Both the position numbers and the translations under genes were made by a program. Below, in pieces: positions 15,629 to 23,589 of a DNA stretch of 42,050 bases. The notes under the pieces were generated by a model. It did not search any database. It saw nothing but the letters and a program-made list of their open reading frames with translations, and was not told where the DNA came from. Location: positions 1-42,050 of the forward strand of contig CAIMUF010000034.1 in NCBI GenBank assembly GCA_903844635.1, written 5' to 3'. Source of the DNA: an uncultured Sulfuricurvum sp. GTDB taxonomy: Bacteria; Campylobacterota; Campylobacteria; Campylobacterales; Sulfurimonadaceae. Positions within the stretch are counted from its first letter, which is position 1. Each line of letters begins with the position of its first letter.

Positions 15629-16072
15629 ATGTTGAACTGGAAAGAAGTATTAAGACTAGGAAAAGAAGGAAACTTAACTCCGGATAAACGTGTAGAAAAA
15701 TCACCGCAAGAATGGCAAGAACTACTCAGCGATGAAGAGTTTCGTGTAACGCGTCAAGCAGGAACTGAGCGAGCCTTTAGCTCACAAATGTGTACACAGT
15801 TTGAAGCAGGTTTATATGAATGTGTATGTTGTGGCACATTGCTTTTTGATGCGACGGAAAAGTTTGATTCAGGTACGGGATGGCCGTCATTTACCCAACC
15901 TATACAAAGCAATGCAATTGCCTACAACGCAGATCACTCTCATGGAATGACGCGCGTTGAGACGGTATGTAATACCTGTGATGCTCACTTGGGGCATGTC
16001 TTCCCAGATGGACCAAGTCCAAGTGGGTTACGCTATTGCATGAATGCAGTGGCATTGAAGAAAGTGCATTAA
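15629..16072 (+). CDS. msrB: Peptide-methionine (R)-S-oxide reductase
   Basis: MsrB repairs methionine-R-sulfoxide in oxidised proteins. The 147-residue product has the zinc cysteines C65/C68 and C114/C117, the core FDSGTGWPSF, VETVCNTCDAHLGHVF, and the catalytic cysteine C137 in LRYCMNAVAL. A cysteine at 55 could serve as the recycling residue. No signal peptide is seen, so the protein is predicted cytoplasmic. AAAGGAG precedes ATG 15629. The stop codon overlaps that of the converging porin gene by four bases (TTAA). There is no link to nitrate beyond neighbourhood; protection from reactive nitrogen or oxygen species is a loose possibility. Confidence 0.96.
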   Translation: MLNWKEVLRLGKEGNLTPDKRVEKSPQEWQELLSDEEFRVTRQAGTERAFSSQMCTQFEAGLYECVCCGTLLFDATEKFDSGTGWPSFTQPIQSNAIAYNADHSHGMTRVETVCNTCDAHLGHVFPDGPSPSGLRYCMNAVALKKVH

Positions 16073-17337
16073 AATTTATACGTTGCTTGCAACCATACTT
16101 TGCTAACGTCTTTGACATATCCTGTGACATCCCCAGCTTGGTAATAAGCGGCTTTGACTAAACCACTAAGCCCTTTTACGCCCGGGATAGCATTGGTATA
16201 AAGCATGTCCCATTCGTTTCCTAGGTCACTCTTTCCGTTCATAGCAACATCGGTTTTAAAGTCATGATAAACCACCATAGCTTTTCCAAAAGCAGGGGTT
16301 GTGTATCCAAGCGTAGCACTCGTATCGCACAAACCGCCTGCTGGCGTAGCTGCTAGAAATTTATCCGCCCATCCGTTGAAAGCGTGTAATGTTCCCAATG
16401 GAGCAAAAAAAGCTGTTTTTCCATCAATGATTGTACCTGAACTATTGGTAGCTGCGCCGCTAAGAAACTCATACCCCACACCTGCAAGAATTCCGCTGAT
16501 ATTGGCAAGTGCATCAAGATTGTAGTATGAAGCATCATTCTCTTTTTTCACCGTTCCTACGGTTTTAAAGGTAGCATCGCCTTGTTGAGCGTATTCCGCA
16601 CGGTAATTAATCTTAGCAATACTCAGAGGAACTTCACCCGTTAAGGCTAAACCAACGGTATCACTGCCATATGCTGTTTTTTCCGATGAAATCATATAAT
16701 CATAAGCCGTGACCTTAAGCATATCACTTACTTTATACGAACCATTAAGGATGACGGATTTGCTATCCCATGTTGGTTCGTCAAATACTGTTGCATAGCT
16801 GTACACATACGCACCCGTTAAAGTCAATCCAGTTATGGACGTATTGGTTAAAGTGACAGCATCCATACTTTGCATCATCTGTCTCCAATCAACCGAACCG
16901 ATAAAGCGCTGATTGTCGAGATTGATAACCTGGCGTCCTGCTTTGAGGGCAGTATTTCCTAATTTGTATTGGAGATAGGCTTGGGTAAAGCGAGTTTGTT
17001 CTGGATCGGCAACTACATCATAACCGGTATGCGCATCAGGTGATTTGTCATTGTAATTTTCGGCCCCGATCGTTTGAACTGTAGTGCCATCAACTTTCAT
17101 TGATAATCCATCAATTCCTAGAAGATTAGTCTCTATACCAAGCGTTGCACGAAGGGTATATGCATTTGCTTGAGCTGCTGTATTGCTTTCATCATTCACA
17201 TTTTCATAACGAGCACGTACTTCACCATTAAATTTAGTATTACTAAAGAGGGTAAAGCTGTCATCTGCACTTAGTGTACTTGTAAATGTACTTGCAAGAG
17301 AGAGAATAGCCATTGCTGATAATGTTATTTTTTTCAT
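16069..17337 (-). CDS. Outer-membrane beta-barrel porin, likely nitrate-associated
   Basis: From ATG 17337 (ribosome site AAGGAT just upstream) the product has 422 residues. A Sec signal peptide (MKKITLSAMAILSLASTFTS, cleavage near LSA-DD) is followed by alternating strands rich in aromatic and polar residues: FNGEVRARYEN, TLRATLGIET, AYLQYKLGNTALKAGRQV. It ends in the barrel-type VWLQATYKF with terminal Phe. The pattern resembles the alginate-export/OprD-like porins common in Campylobacterota. A longer frame back to 17418 only overlaps nrtD. It begins 28 bases after nrtD and is the last gene of the nrtA-nrtB-nrtD direction, so I infer a channel that lets nitrate cross the outer membrane. Substrate is not shown by sequence; another anion is possible. 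Confidence 0.82.
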   Translation of the reverse strand: MKKITLSAMAILSLASTFTSTLSADDSFTLFSNTKFNGEVRARYENVNDESNTAAQANAYTLRATLGIETNLLGIDGLSMKVDGTTVQTIGAENYNDKSPDAHTGYDVVADPEQTRFTQAYLQYKLGNTALKAGRQVINLDNQRFIGSVDWRQMMQSMDAVTLTNTSITGLTLTGAYVYSYATVFDEPTWDSKSVILNGSYKVSDMLKVTAYDYMISSEKTAYGSDTVGLALTGEVPLSIAKINYRAEYAQQGDATFKTVGTVKKENDASYYNLDALANISGILAGVGYEFLSGAATNSSGTIIDGKTAFFAPLGTLHAFNGWADKFLAATPAGGLCDTSATLGYTTPAFGKAMVVYHDFKTDVAMNGKSDLGNEWDMLYTNAIPGVKGLSGLVKAAYYQAGDVTGYVKDVSKVWLQATYKF

Positions 17338-17365
17338 TTTTCTATCCTTTTGTTTTTTATATTTT

Positions 17366-18163
17366 TTAATCGTCATGTTTGGCAAATTTAGAGTAGAGAA
17401 ACTCAACAATTGCTCCACGACACCTTAGATACTCTTCGTTGTGTTGTAACGCCAGACGCTCTCGTGGACGGGGAAGGTTCACTTCCAATATCTCGCCGAT
17501 AGTAGCCTCTGGTCCATTGGTCATCATGATGACGCGATCACTGAGCAAGACCGCTTCATCCACATCATGGGTAATGATGATGACGGTGTTTCCCGTTTGC
17601 ATCTGAATACGCATCAGATGATCTTGTAAGTTGGCGCGGGTCAGTGAGTCGAGTGCTCCAAATGGCTCATCCATCAAAAGCACTTTTGGCTCGATGGAGA
17701 GGGCTCGGGCGATTCCGACACGCTGCTTCATCCCTCCGCTGATTTCAGCCGGATATTTGTCTTTGGCGTGATCGAGATTGACAAGATCAATATAGCGCAT
17801 CACATGGTCACGTACTTCTTTGGGGTGAAGATCATCTCTTACTTTTTTGACCGCCATCTCGATGTTTTGATAAACGGTTAACCATGGCAGTAGAGAATGG
17901 TTTTGAAACACCACCGCACGCTCAGGTCCGGGGGCATTGATCTCTCGGTCTTCGAGCAAGATGACACCCTTGGTGATCGTATCCAGACCTGCGATGAGGT
18001 TGAGAATCGTTGATTTACCGCATCCGGAGTGACCGATGATAGAAACAATCTCATTTTCACGGATTTCCAGTTTCACATCACGCAACGCGACGTACTCTTT
18101 ACCTTTTCCCAAAGGAAATATTTTATCGACATGATCGATATTTAAAAAGGGTTTTGCACTCAT
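17366..18163 (-). CDS. nrtD: Nitrate/nitrite ABC transporter ATP-binding protein
   Basis: This 265-residue ATPase powers the NrtA-NrtB importer. It has Walker A GHSGCGKST, the Q-loop FQNHSLLPW, signature ISGGMKQRVGIARAL, Walker B VLLMDEPFGALD and the switch histidine in ITHDVDEA, all typical of the nitrate/sulfonate/taurine subfamily. It lacks the C-terminal NrtA-like regulatory domain of cyanobacterial NrtC, so it corresponds to NrtD. Its ATG overlaps the stop of the permease gene by four bases (18160-18163). Sulfonate or cyanate import are alternatives in this subfamily; the nearby nitrate and nitrite reductase genes decide for nitrate. Confidence 0.9.
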   Translation of the reverse strand: MSAKPFLNIDHVDKIFPLGKGKEYVALRDVKLEIRENEIVSIIGHSGCGKSTILNLIAGLDTITKGVILLEDREINAPGPERAVVFQNHSLLPWLTVYQNIEMAVKKVRDDLHPKEVRDHVMRYIDLVNLDHAKDKYPAEISGGMKQRVGIARALSIEPKVLLMDEPFGALDSLTRANLQDHLMRIQMQTGNTVIIITHDVDEAVLLSDRVIMMTNGPEATIGEILEVNLPRPRERLALQHNEEYLRCRGAIVEFLYSKFAKHDD

Positions 18164-18942
18164 ACGCGACCTCGCTTGCGATAATCAAAATGATCGGCGA
18201 TAAACCCCATGATGGTGTCCAAGATGTACCCGACCACACCGATGAGGATGATACCGATGATAATATGGGAATAGTTGAGATTGTTATACTCATCCCAAAT
18301 CCAAAAGCCAATACCCAAACCGCCCGTAAGCATCTCAGCTGCGACGATAACCAGCCATGCGATTCCCAGTGACAAGCGCATCCCTGTAAAGATAAACGGT
18401 ACCGCAACAGGGAGAATAATCTGAAACACTCTCTCAAATGCAGTGAGCTGAAGCACGCGTGCAACGTTGATAAAATCATCACTCACGCTTCGGACGCCCA
18501 ATGCCGTATTGATGATAATCGGCCAGATAGAGGTGATAAAGATGACAAAAATCGCCGTCATATCCACGTCTTTGAATACAAACAATGCCAACGGCAGCCA
18601 CGCAAGCGGTGATACCGGTTTCAGGATTTGAATGTACGGATTAAAAGCAGTTTGCGCTATTTTAGACATTCCGATTAAAAGCCCTACAGGAATACCTACA
18701 GCGATAGCAAGGGCAAATCCGCCAAACACCCGCTTGAGGGAACTAAACAACTGCAATGCAATCCCTTGATCGCCTGCACCATTGTCATACATCGGATCGG
18801 AGAGTACGATGAGCAATTCGTTCCATGTCTCTATCGGAGTCGGAAACCCGGGGATTTTAATCGCAACAGTTGACCATACGGCAATAAGGACACCAAAGAG
18901 CAATGTCGGTAATGCGATGGTATTGATGGTTTTTAAGAGCAT
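18160..18942 (-). CDS. nrtB: Nitrate/nitrite ABC transporter permease
   Basis: The 260-residue inner-membrane protein has about six hydrophobic helices, starting LPTLLFGVLIAVWSTVA, and the BPD-type coupling segment VARVLQLTAFERVFQIILP that docks on the ATPase. FALAIAVGIPVGLLIG and WLVIVAAEMLTGGLGIGFWIW are typical of NrtB/SsuC/TauC permeases. A strong ribosome site (AAAGGAGG) precedes ATG 18942. Between it and nrtA lies a 139-base spacer filled largely by a structured repeat, which could lower permease and ATPase levels relative to the binding protein. Confidence 0.92.
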   Translation of the reverse strand: MLLKTINTIALPTLLFGVLIAVWSTVAIKIPGFPTPIETWNELLIVLSDPMYDNGAGDQGIALQLFSSLKRVFGGFALAIAVGIPVGLLIGMSKIAQTAFNPYIQILKPVSPLAWLPLALFVFKDVDMTAIFVIFITSIWPIIINTALGVRSVSDDFINVARVLQLTAFERVFQIILPVAVPFIFTGMRLSLGIAWLVIVAAEMLTGGLGIGFWIWDEYNNLNYSHIIIGIILIGVVGYILDTIMGFIADHFDYRKRGRV

Positions 18943-18960
18943 AGATGCCTCCTTTTATTA

Positions 18961-19062
18961 ATGTTAAACACTAAAACAAATACATTCGTTTTAGTGGCAG
19001 GGACAAATGTCCCTACGACCCCCTAAAGCTACAAAAAACTATGTTTTTTGAGAATCTAGGGG
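18961..19062 (+). repeat. Three-palindrome repeat, family 2, copy B
   Basis: The order matches copy A: ATGTTAAACACTAAAAC; stem 1 CACTAAAAC (18969-18977) with GTTTTAGTG (18988-18996); stem 2 AGGGACA (18999-19005) with TGTCCCT (19008-19014); the box CCCCCTAAAGCTA (19019-19031); and stem 3 CAAAAAAC (19032-19039) with GTTTTTTG (19043-19050). Here CCCCTA (19020-19025) can also pair with TAGGGG (19057-19062), enclosing stem 3. The copy lies inside the nrt operon between nrtA and nrtB, opposite to the direction of transcription. Confidence 0.8.
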
Positions 19063-19081
19063 TTTATTCACTTGCGTACTT

Positions 19082-20374
19082 CTATTTCACTTTCCACTTA
19101 TTCACTTTAGCCAGCGCTTCTTTAGTCACTTTCGGATGTTTGATAGGGGTGTTATAGATATAATCAACGACTTTATTAGGGTCAAACACGGAACCGTCCA
19201 TAAATTTATTGTCCACAGCTTTTCCCTCGATTTTCCATCCTGTTGCAGGAAGTGCATAGTTAACTTCTTTAGCAGCTTTGGCAAATAAATCGGGGCGGTA
19301 AACACTTTCAACCGTCTTTTTCATATCGATAGGATGATCGAGTTGTCCCCAGCGCACCATTTGAGATACTTGCCACAAACCGTGAGTGTAGTAAGGGTAA
19401 AGTGCTTGTTTTTTACCAAAGGCATTGAACTGTGGCATGGGTGTATTGACCCCATTGGTAAACATATATGTCCCCGTCATGGAGTTGTCGATAACGTCTT
19501 TAGGGGCATTGACATACGATTTACTGGAGAGAATTGCCGAGGCTTCTTTTCGGTTATCCCATGATGCATCCAGCCATACTCCAGCTTCGATCACCGCTTC
19601 AATCATTTGTTTAGTAGTTTCAGGATATTTGTCCGCGAACTCTTTTTGAACCCCTAATACTTTTTCAGGTCCATTTTCCCAAATTTGATTCCCTGTAATA
19701 ACGACTTTTCCGATATTGCCCATAACAGCACGCTGCCCCCATGGCTCACCGACACAAAATCCGTCGATATTTCCGGCTGTCATATTCGCAACCATCTGAG
19801 GAGGCGGAACAACTTTAAGCGCTACCTCAGTATCAGGATCTACTCCACCCGCTGCCATCCAAAAACGCAAATGGTAGTTGTGTGTTCCTGTAGGGAATGT
19901 CATTCCAAACTCAGGAACACCCATAGTCTTAGCCGTAATGACTTTTTTTAGTGCAACGGCAGACCCTTTTTTAGTTGCGACGGGGTCAGCTGCCATCATT
20001 GCATCGTACATTTTATTGGATACCGTAATAGCATCCCCATTTTGTCCCAATGCCATGAGGGCAACCATATTTTTTTGGCTACTTCCAACCCCCAGTGTGG
20101 ATGCGATTGGCATTGCCGCAAGCATATGAGACGCATCGAGCTCACCCACCGTCATTTTGTCACGAACGTTTGCCCATGATGCTTCTTTGCTCAGTTCTAC
20201 ATTCAGACCGTGTTTTGCAAAAAAACCTTTTTCTTTAGCAATAACGAGTGCTGCACAATCCGTTAATGGTATAAATCCAATCTTGAGATCTTTTTTTTCA
20301 ACGGCCGCCATGGCTACTGTTGCTGCTAATGACAGTAGCAAAACACTTTTTCCAAGAACATTCAAACTTTTCAT
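19082..20374 (-). CDS. nrtA: Nitrate ABC transporter substrate-binding protein
   Basis: NrtA captures nitrate in the periplasm and delivers it to the permease. The 430-residue product has a Sec signal peptide (MKSLNVLGKSVLLLSLAATVAMA), then LKIGFIPLTDCAALVIAKEKGFF, SWANVRDKMTVGELDASHML, FPTGTHNYHLRFWMAAGGVDP, and GFCVGEPWGQRAV, all characteristic of the NrtA/CmpA family. The cyanobacterial proteins are lipid-anchored, but no lipobox cysteine is visible here, so the protein is probably soluble. AGGAG precedes ATG 20374. It is the first gene of the nrt operon and has a likely promoter with a tandem direct repeat just upstream. Bicarbonate binding (CmpA) is the main alternative and is disfavoured by context. 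Confidence 0.93.
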   Translation of the reverse strand: MKSLNVLGKSVLLLSLAATVAMAAVEKKDLKIGFIPLTDCAALVIAKEKGFFAKHGLNVELSKEASWANVRDKMTVGELDASHMLAAMPIASTLGVGSSQKNMVALMALGQNGDAITVSNKMYDAMMAADPVATKKGSAVALKKVITAKTMGVPEFGMTFPTGTHNYHLRFWMAAGGVDPDTEVALKVVPPPQMVANMTAGNIDGFCVGEPWGQRAVMGNIGKVVITGNQIWENGPEKVLGVQKEFADKYPETTKQMIEAVIEAGVWLDASWDNRKEASAILSSKSYVNAPKDVIDNSMTGTYMFTNGVNTPMPQFNAFGKKQALYPYYTHGLWQVSQMVRWGQLDHPIDMKKTVESVYRPDLFAKAAKEVNYALPATGWKIEGKAVDNKFMDGSVFDPNKVVDYIYNTPIKHPKVTKEALAKVNKWKVK

Positions 20375-20411
20375 AATGAAACTCCTATTTAAGACTTAAA
20401 AATCTGAAATA

Positions 20412-20476
20412 ATTATAAGCCAAATAAGAAAAAGTATATGCAACTTATTGATTAAAAAATATACAATTTATTGATT
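20412..20476 (-). promoter_or_regulatory. Likely nrtA promoter with tandem direct-repeat operator
   Basis: On the minus strand a TATAAT box (20412-20417) lies 37 bases before the nrtA start. Upstream of it two near-identical 17-base units, TATGCAACTTATTGATT (20437-20453) and TATACAATTTATTGATT (20460-20476, as read on +), repeat with a 23-base period and 15 of 17 matches. The first covers where a -35 box would be. A two-turn spacing on one face of the helix suits a regulator binding twice. No regulator gene in the window is an obvious match. Confidence 0.55.
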
Positions 20477-20536
20477 GATAATAAAGTTAAGAGATATAGA
20501 AATAAAATTAATGAAGGAAAAGAGTGTTTAAGAAAG

Positions 20537-20569
20537 AGGGCACTCCCGCTTTCGCGGGAAAAGTGCCCT
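20537..20569 (-). terminator. Strong intrinsic terminator after the multihaem cytochrome gene
   Basis: AGGGCACT (20537-20544) pairs with AGTGCCCT (20562-20569), and CCCGC (20545-20549) with GCGGG (20554-20558) inside it, leaving a small A bulge. On the minus strand the stem is followed by a T-rich run (CTCTTTCTT), fitting termination of the cytochrome gene that ends at 20597. It also separates that unit from the nrtA promoter. Confidence 0.8.
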
Positions 20570-20596
20570 TAGGTGAATGAAGACGTTAAAATTTGA

Positions 20597-22852
20597 TTAC
20601 CACTTCTTATTGTGGCAATCGTAACAACTTACCATTTGGCCTTTTGTATACGTTTTACTTTTTCCCTCGACACTCAAGGTTCGTGTTGTCCATGTTTTAG
20701 AGAGAACACTTCCACGTAAATCTGCACCATGACATGCAGTACAGCTTGTCGTACCTTTTTCAGCCACATCTTGGTGTGCACTTACTGCTGTTTGCCCAAC
20801 TGCATGCATTCCGTGAGGTCCGCCGGTAAAGTTTGTCGGGACAGTTGTATGACAGGTTGTACATTCGGCTACGGTTCCGGTATGTCCTTGCAAAGCGACA
20901 CTTTGAACGTTGTCGTTCGCATGACTACTTGGATATTCTGCATGCGTTGCTCCGTGACAGGATTCACACTGAAGACTAGCATGTCCTTTGCTAAATCGGT
21001 AGAGTGATTTACCTGCAGCTGGAGTATTGGCTGTGGTAGCAAATTTTGTATCCACAATGGTACGCAAGGTTCCTGGAGCGGAAAACACACTGGTAAATCG
21101 TGTAAAGTTTGCCGTTGTAGAACCATTACGGTCGTGGCATTGTTGGCAGTTTGGTTGATCCAACCATCCCTCACGTCCCGTTTTGCCAACATCACTCATT
21201 TTACCGTGACAGCTTTGACAATCGATGGCATTAGCACCGGTTGATGTTTTGGCATCTCCCATGACTCCGCGCAGACATTTGGTTACAGAGCCTGGATGGC
21301 ATTTGTAACACGAGTCGCGATTGGTACTGCTGTTCATCGAAAGACCTGTCGTTGGATCAATCACGGCTGAATGTTTGGCATGAAGCGCTTCAGTGAGTGG
21401 TTTGATACCTGGAACTAATGGTGTTCCCAATGCATTAGATTTGTGGCAAGCTGCACACAAGATTGGTTGTCCAGCTGCAGCGGTTGCAAATAAGGTTTCC
21501 TTTGTATATTTTGACTCCATTTTTGCTGTAGCGATTGCATCAGGATGTTTATCATCATGGAGTTTAAGAATGTTTTGTTTCCAATCCACTTCTGCCGCAC
21601 CATTGTTGACCCAGCCAGCCGCTGGTTTTGCTGCTGCAACAGTGTTGGATTTATGACAGGTAATACAGCTCATCTCATCGGAGAGAGGAAGAACGACTTT
21701 GGTCGTCGCTAATACTGTACCGGCTGAGTTTTTGGCAACTACTTTGACCATCGGATAGTAGTTTTTAGCACCGCTATCATCGTAAGGAGTGATTGGAATT
21801 CCTTCCGCTTCCCACCATCCATTCGTGCCATTGTAGGTCATCCCGGCAGAAGTCATACTTGGTGTTGGGTTAGATGCGCCTTTGGAAAGATTAAGTCCAT
21901 GATCGGGAGCTGGAGAACCACCAAAAAGAGCAAGAACCCATGTCCAAAAGTTCGTTTTTGTTTTACTGGATGTATTAATTGATCCCGTAGCATCGGCTAC
22001 AGATTCATACGAAAGAGTAACCCCGCTTGTGATATTTTTACCGGTTGTGACATCTTTTTTGATGAGATGAGCATGAAGATTGTTGTAGGGAGGAAGAATA
22101 CTAAAGACAGAGTAATCTTTACCATCCATACAATGCATTCCTAAATCATTCCATGCTACAAGGGTGTAGGTACCAGTATTGCCAATATTGCTTGCAGTTC
22201 CAGTTCCTGTCGTAGTACCACCGCCGGTAGTTGACCCACCACCAGTTGTTCCTCCTCCAGTAGTGCTTGATGGAGGTGTATATCCTTTGTCTTTATTGGA
22301 TGGGGTATCAGGAGTAAAATTTTCTTTTGCTTTTGCAGTTGTTACGGTAAAAGCAGATTGGTTAATGATTGCCAATACGTCCGAATCACCAGTAGTTGAA
22401 CTGTTTAACTCGACGCGTGTCGATTGTGTTTTAATAGCATCGCTTACTGTCGAATTAATATCGATACCATTGGTCGGATCTCCATCACTGTCTAGTGTTT
22501 GAAGTGTTTGAAGAATACGAATGACGCGGGTATCGTCAATATTGGTAGTATTAACGATGTCCAATGGAGTGATTTTGTCATCTTTGTTAGGTTTTGCGGA
22601 ACCAATATAAAGACTCCCGATATGAAAGGTAACGGATTCACCTTTAGTATAAGTAAAATTGCCATTTTTATCGGTTACCCCGCTTTGTGTGGCACTTTCA
22701 AATTCCAATCCGGATACGGCGCTGTCCATAAATGTTGCTGTAGATGCCGTTGTAGCTGTTGTTGTCGTACTGCTACTTCCACCTCCACCACCACATCCTA
22801 TGAAAATAAATGCAGATAATACAGATGAAACCAGTCCTATTGCTTGTCGCAT
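20597..22852 (-). CDS. Nine-haem c-type cytochrome lipoprotein
   Basis: The 751-residue product begins with a lipoprotein signal (FIFIGC, lipid cysteine at residue 20) and a Gly/Ser/Thr linker. An N-terminal beta-type domain follows (about 40-180; SGVTDKNGNFTYTKGESV resembles domains in surface lipoproteins), then a Thr/Gly-rich spacer (about 196-222). Next is a segment with AWNDLGMHCMDGKDYSVF and LPPYNNLHAHLI, a pattern I associate with Geobacter- and Shewanella-type multihaem proteins. Nine CxxCH sites lie between residue 396 and the C-terminus: CITCH, CAACH, CYKCH, CQSCH, CQQCH, CESCH, CTTCH, CTACH, CYDCH. It probably sits on the outer membrane and moves electrons; partner and substrate are unknown. 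AAGGAG precedes ATG 22852. It diverges from a response regulator gene 74 bases away. Confidence 0.88.
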   Translation of the reverse strand: MRQAIGLVSSVLSAFIFIGCGGGGGSSSTTTTATTASTATFMDSAVSGLEFESATQSGVTDKNGNFTYTKGESVTFHIGSLYIGSAKPNKDDKITPLDIVNTTNIDDTRVIRILQTLQTLDSDGDPTNGIDINSTVSDAIKTQSTRVELNSSTTGDSDVLAIINQSAFTVTTAKAKENFTPDTPSNKDKGYTPPSSTTGGGTTGGGSTTGGGTTTGTGTASNIGNTGTYTLVAWNDLGMHCMDGKDYSVFSILPPYNNLHAHLIKKDVTTGKNITSGVTLSYESVADATGSINTSSKTKTNFWTWVLALFGGSPAPDHGLNLSKGASNPTPSMTSAGMTYNGTNGWWEAEGIPITPYDDSGAKNYYPMVKVVAKNSAGTVLATTKVVLPLSDEMSCITCHKSNTVAAAKPAAGWVNNGAAEVDWKQNILKLHDDKHPDAIATAKMESKYTKETLFATAAAGQPILCAACHKSNALGTPLVPGIKPLTEALHAKHSAVIDPTTGLSMNSSTNRDSCYKCHPGSVTKCLRGVMGDAKTSTGANAIDCQSCHGKMSDVGKTGREGWLDQPNCQQCHDRNGSTTANFTRFTSVFSAPGTLRTIVDTKFATTANTPAAGKSLYRFSKGHASLQCESCHGATHAEYPSSHANDNVQSVALQGHTGTVAECTTCHTTVPTNFTGGPHGMHAVGQTAVSAHQDVAEKGTTSCTACHGADLRGSVLSKTWTTRTLSVEGKSKTYTKGQMVSCYDCHNKKW

Positions 22853-22926
22853 AGTGACTCCTTTATTTAAACTTTATCCGTTATGGTAAACTATCATTGT
22901 GAATTTTTGATGAACGAAGGGATTTT

Positions 22927-23589
22927 ATGCACTTATTAATTATTGATGACAACGAAGAATTACTCTATGCCCTGCAACAGCTTTTGAGAGATGCACAGTA
23001 TCATGTTGATGTCGCTACAACAATAGTGGACGGTGCTAATAGTATTGATCAAAAGAAATATGACTTGATTTTATTAGACTGGATGTTGCCCGATGGCACG
23101 GGTATTGAGCTATTGACACGGCTGCGTCATGAAAAGATACGCACACCGGTTTTGCTTTTTTCCTCTAAAAAAGAGGTCGAAGATAAAGTCGAGGCACTTG
23201 ACGGTGGTGCTGATGATTATCTCGAAAAACCTTTTTCAAATATCGAACTATTAGCTCGGATTCGAGCACTATTACGTCGTGAGAGTAGCCAAAAACAAAC
23301 ACTCATGCAGTTAGGAAGTCTTACAATAGATTTTTCATCACGAAGTGTTTTAATCAATGATAAGCCAGCAAAGCTTTCGGCTAAAGAGTTTGAATTGTTA
23401 GAATTGCTTATCCTAAACGTAAATACAGTTTTAACCCGCTATCAAATATCAGAACATCTAAGCCGTGACTTTGACCATCTTAGTGCCAGTAATATCGTCG
23501 ATGCTCACATTAAAAATCTGCGTAAAAAACTGAATGCTGATGAGTTGATCCAAACAGTGAGAGGTGTGGGCTATATGATTGCTCGCTAG
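22927..23589 (+). CDS. OmpR/PhoB-family response regulator
   Basis: The 220-residue product has a receiver domain (1-120) with acidic residues D7/D8, phospho-acceptor D51 in LLDWMLPDG, and the lysine of LEKPFSNIELLARI. A winged-helix DNA-binding domain follows (about 128-218; LSAKEFELLELLI, VDAHIKNLRKKL, IQTVRGVGYM). It would act as a transcription factor controlled by phosphorylation. Its start is 74 bases from the divergent nine-haem cytochrome gene, a natural target. Its stop codon overlaps that of a convergent histidine kinase gene by four bases (CTAG). The gene is complete and ordinary in sequence; the arrangement is unusual. Confidence 0.94.
   Translation: MHLLIIDDNEELLYALQQLLRDAQYHVDVATTIVDGANSIDQKKYDLILLDWMLPDGTGIELLTRLRHEKIRTPVLLFSSKKEVEDKVEALDGGADDYLEKPFSNIELLARIRALLRRESSQKQTLMQLGSLTIDFSSRSVLINDKPAKLSAKEFELLELLILNVNTVLTRYQISEHLSRDFDHLSASNIVDAHIKNLRKKLNADELIQTVRGVGYMIAR

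Noticed and set aside
17338..17418. N-terminal extension of the porin over the end of nrtD
   Set aside because: The signal peptide begins at ATG 17337 with AAGGAT upstream; the extension would hide it.
22195..22275. Short repeats in the cytochrome gene as a CRISPR or tandem-repeat locus
   Set aside because: They encode the TTGGG-type linker; units are short and imperfect with no spacers.
22179..22502. Pro/Val-rich open frame on + opposite the haem lipoprotein
   Set aside because: It is the complement of the Thr/Gly-rich linker coding sequence; the repeated composition produces the long frame.
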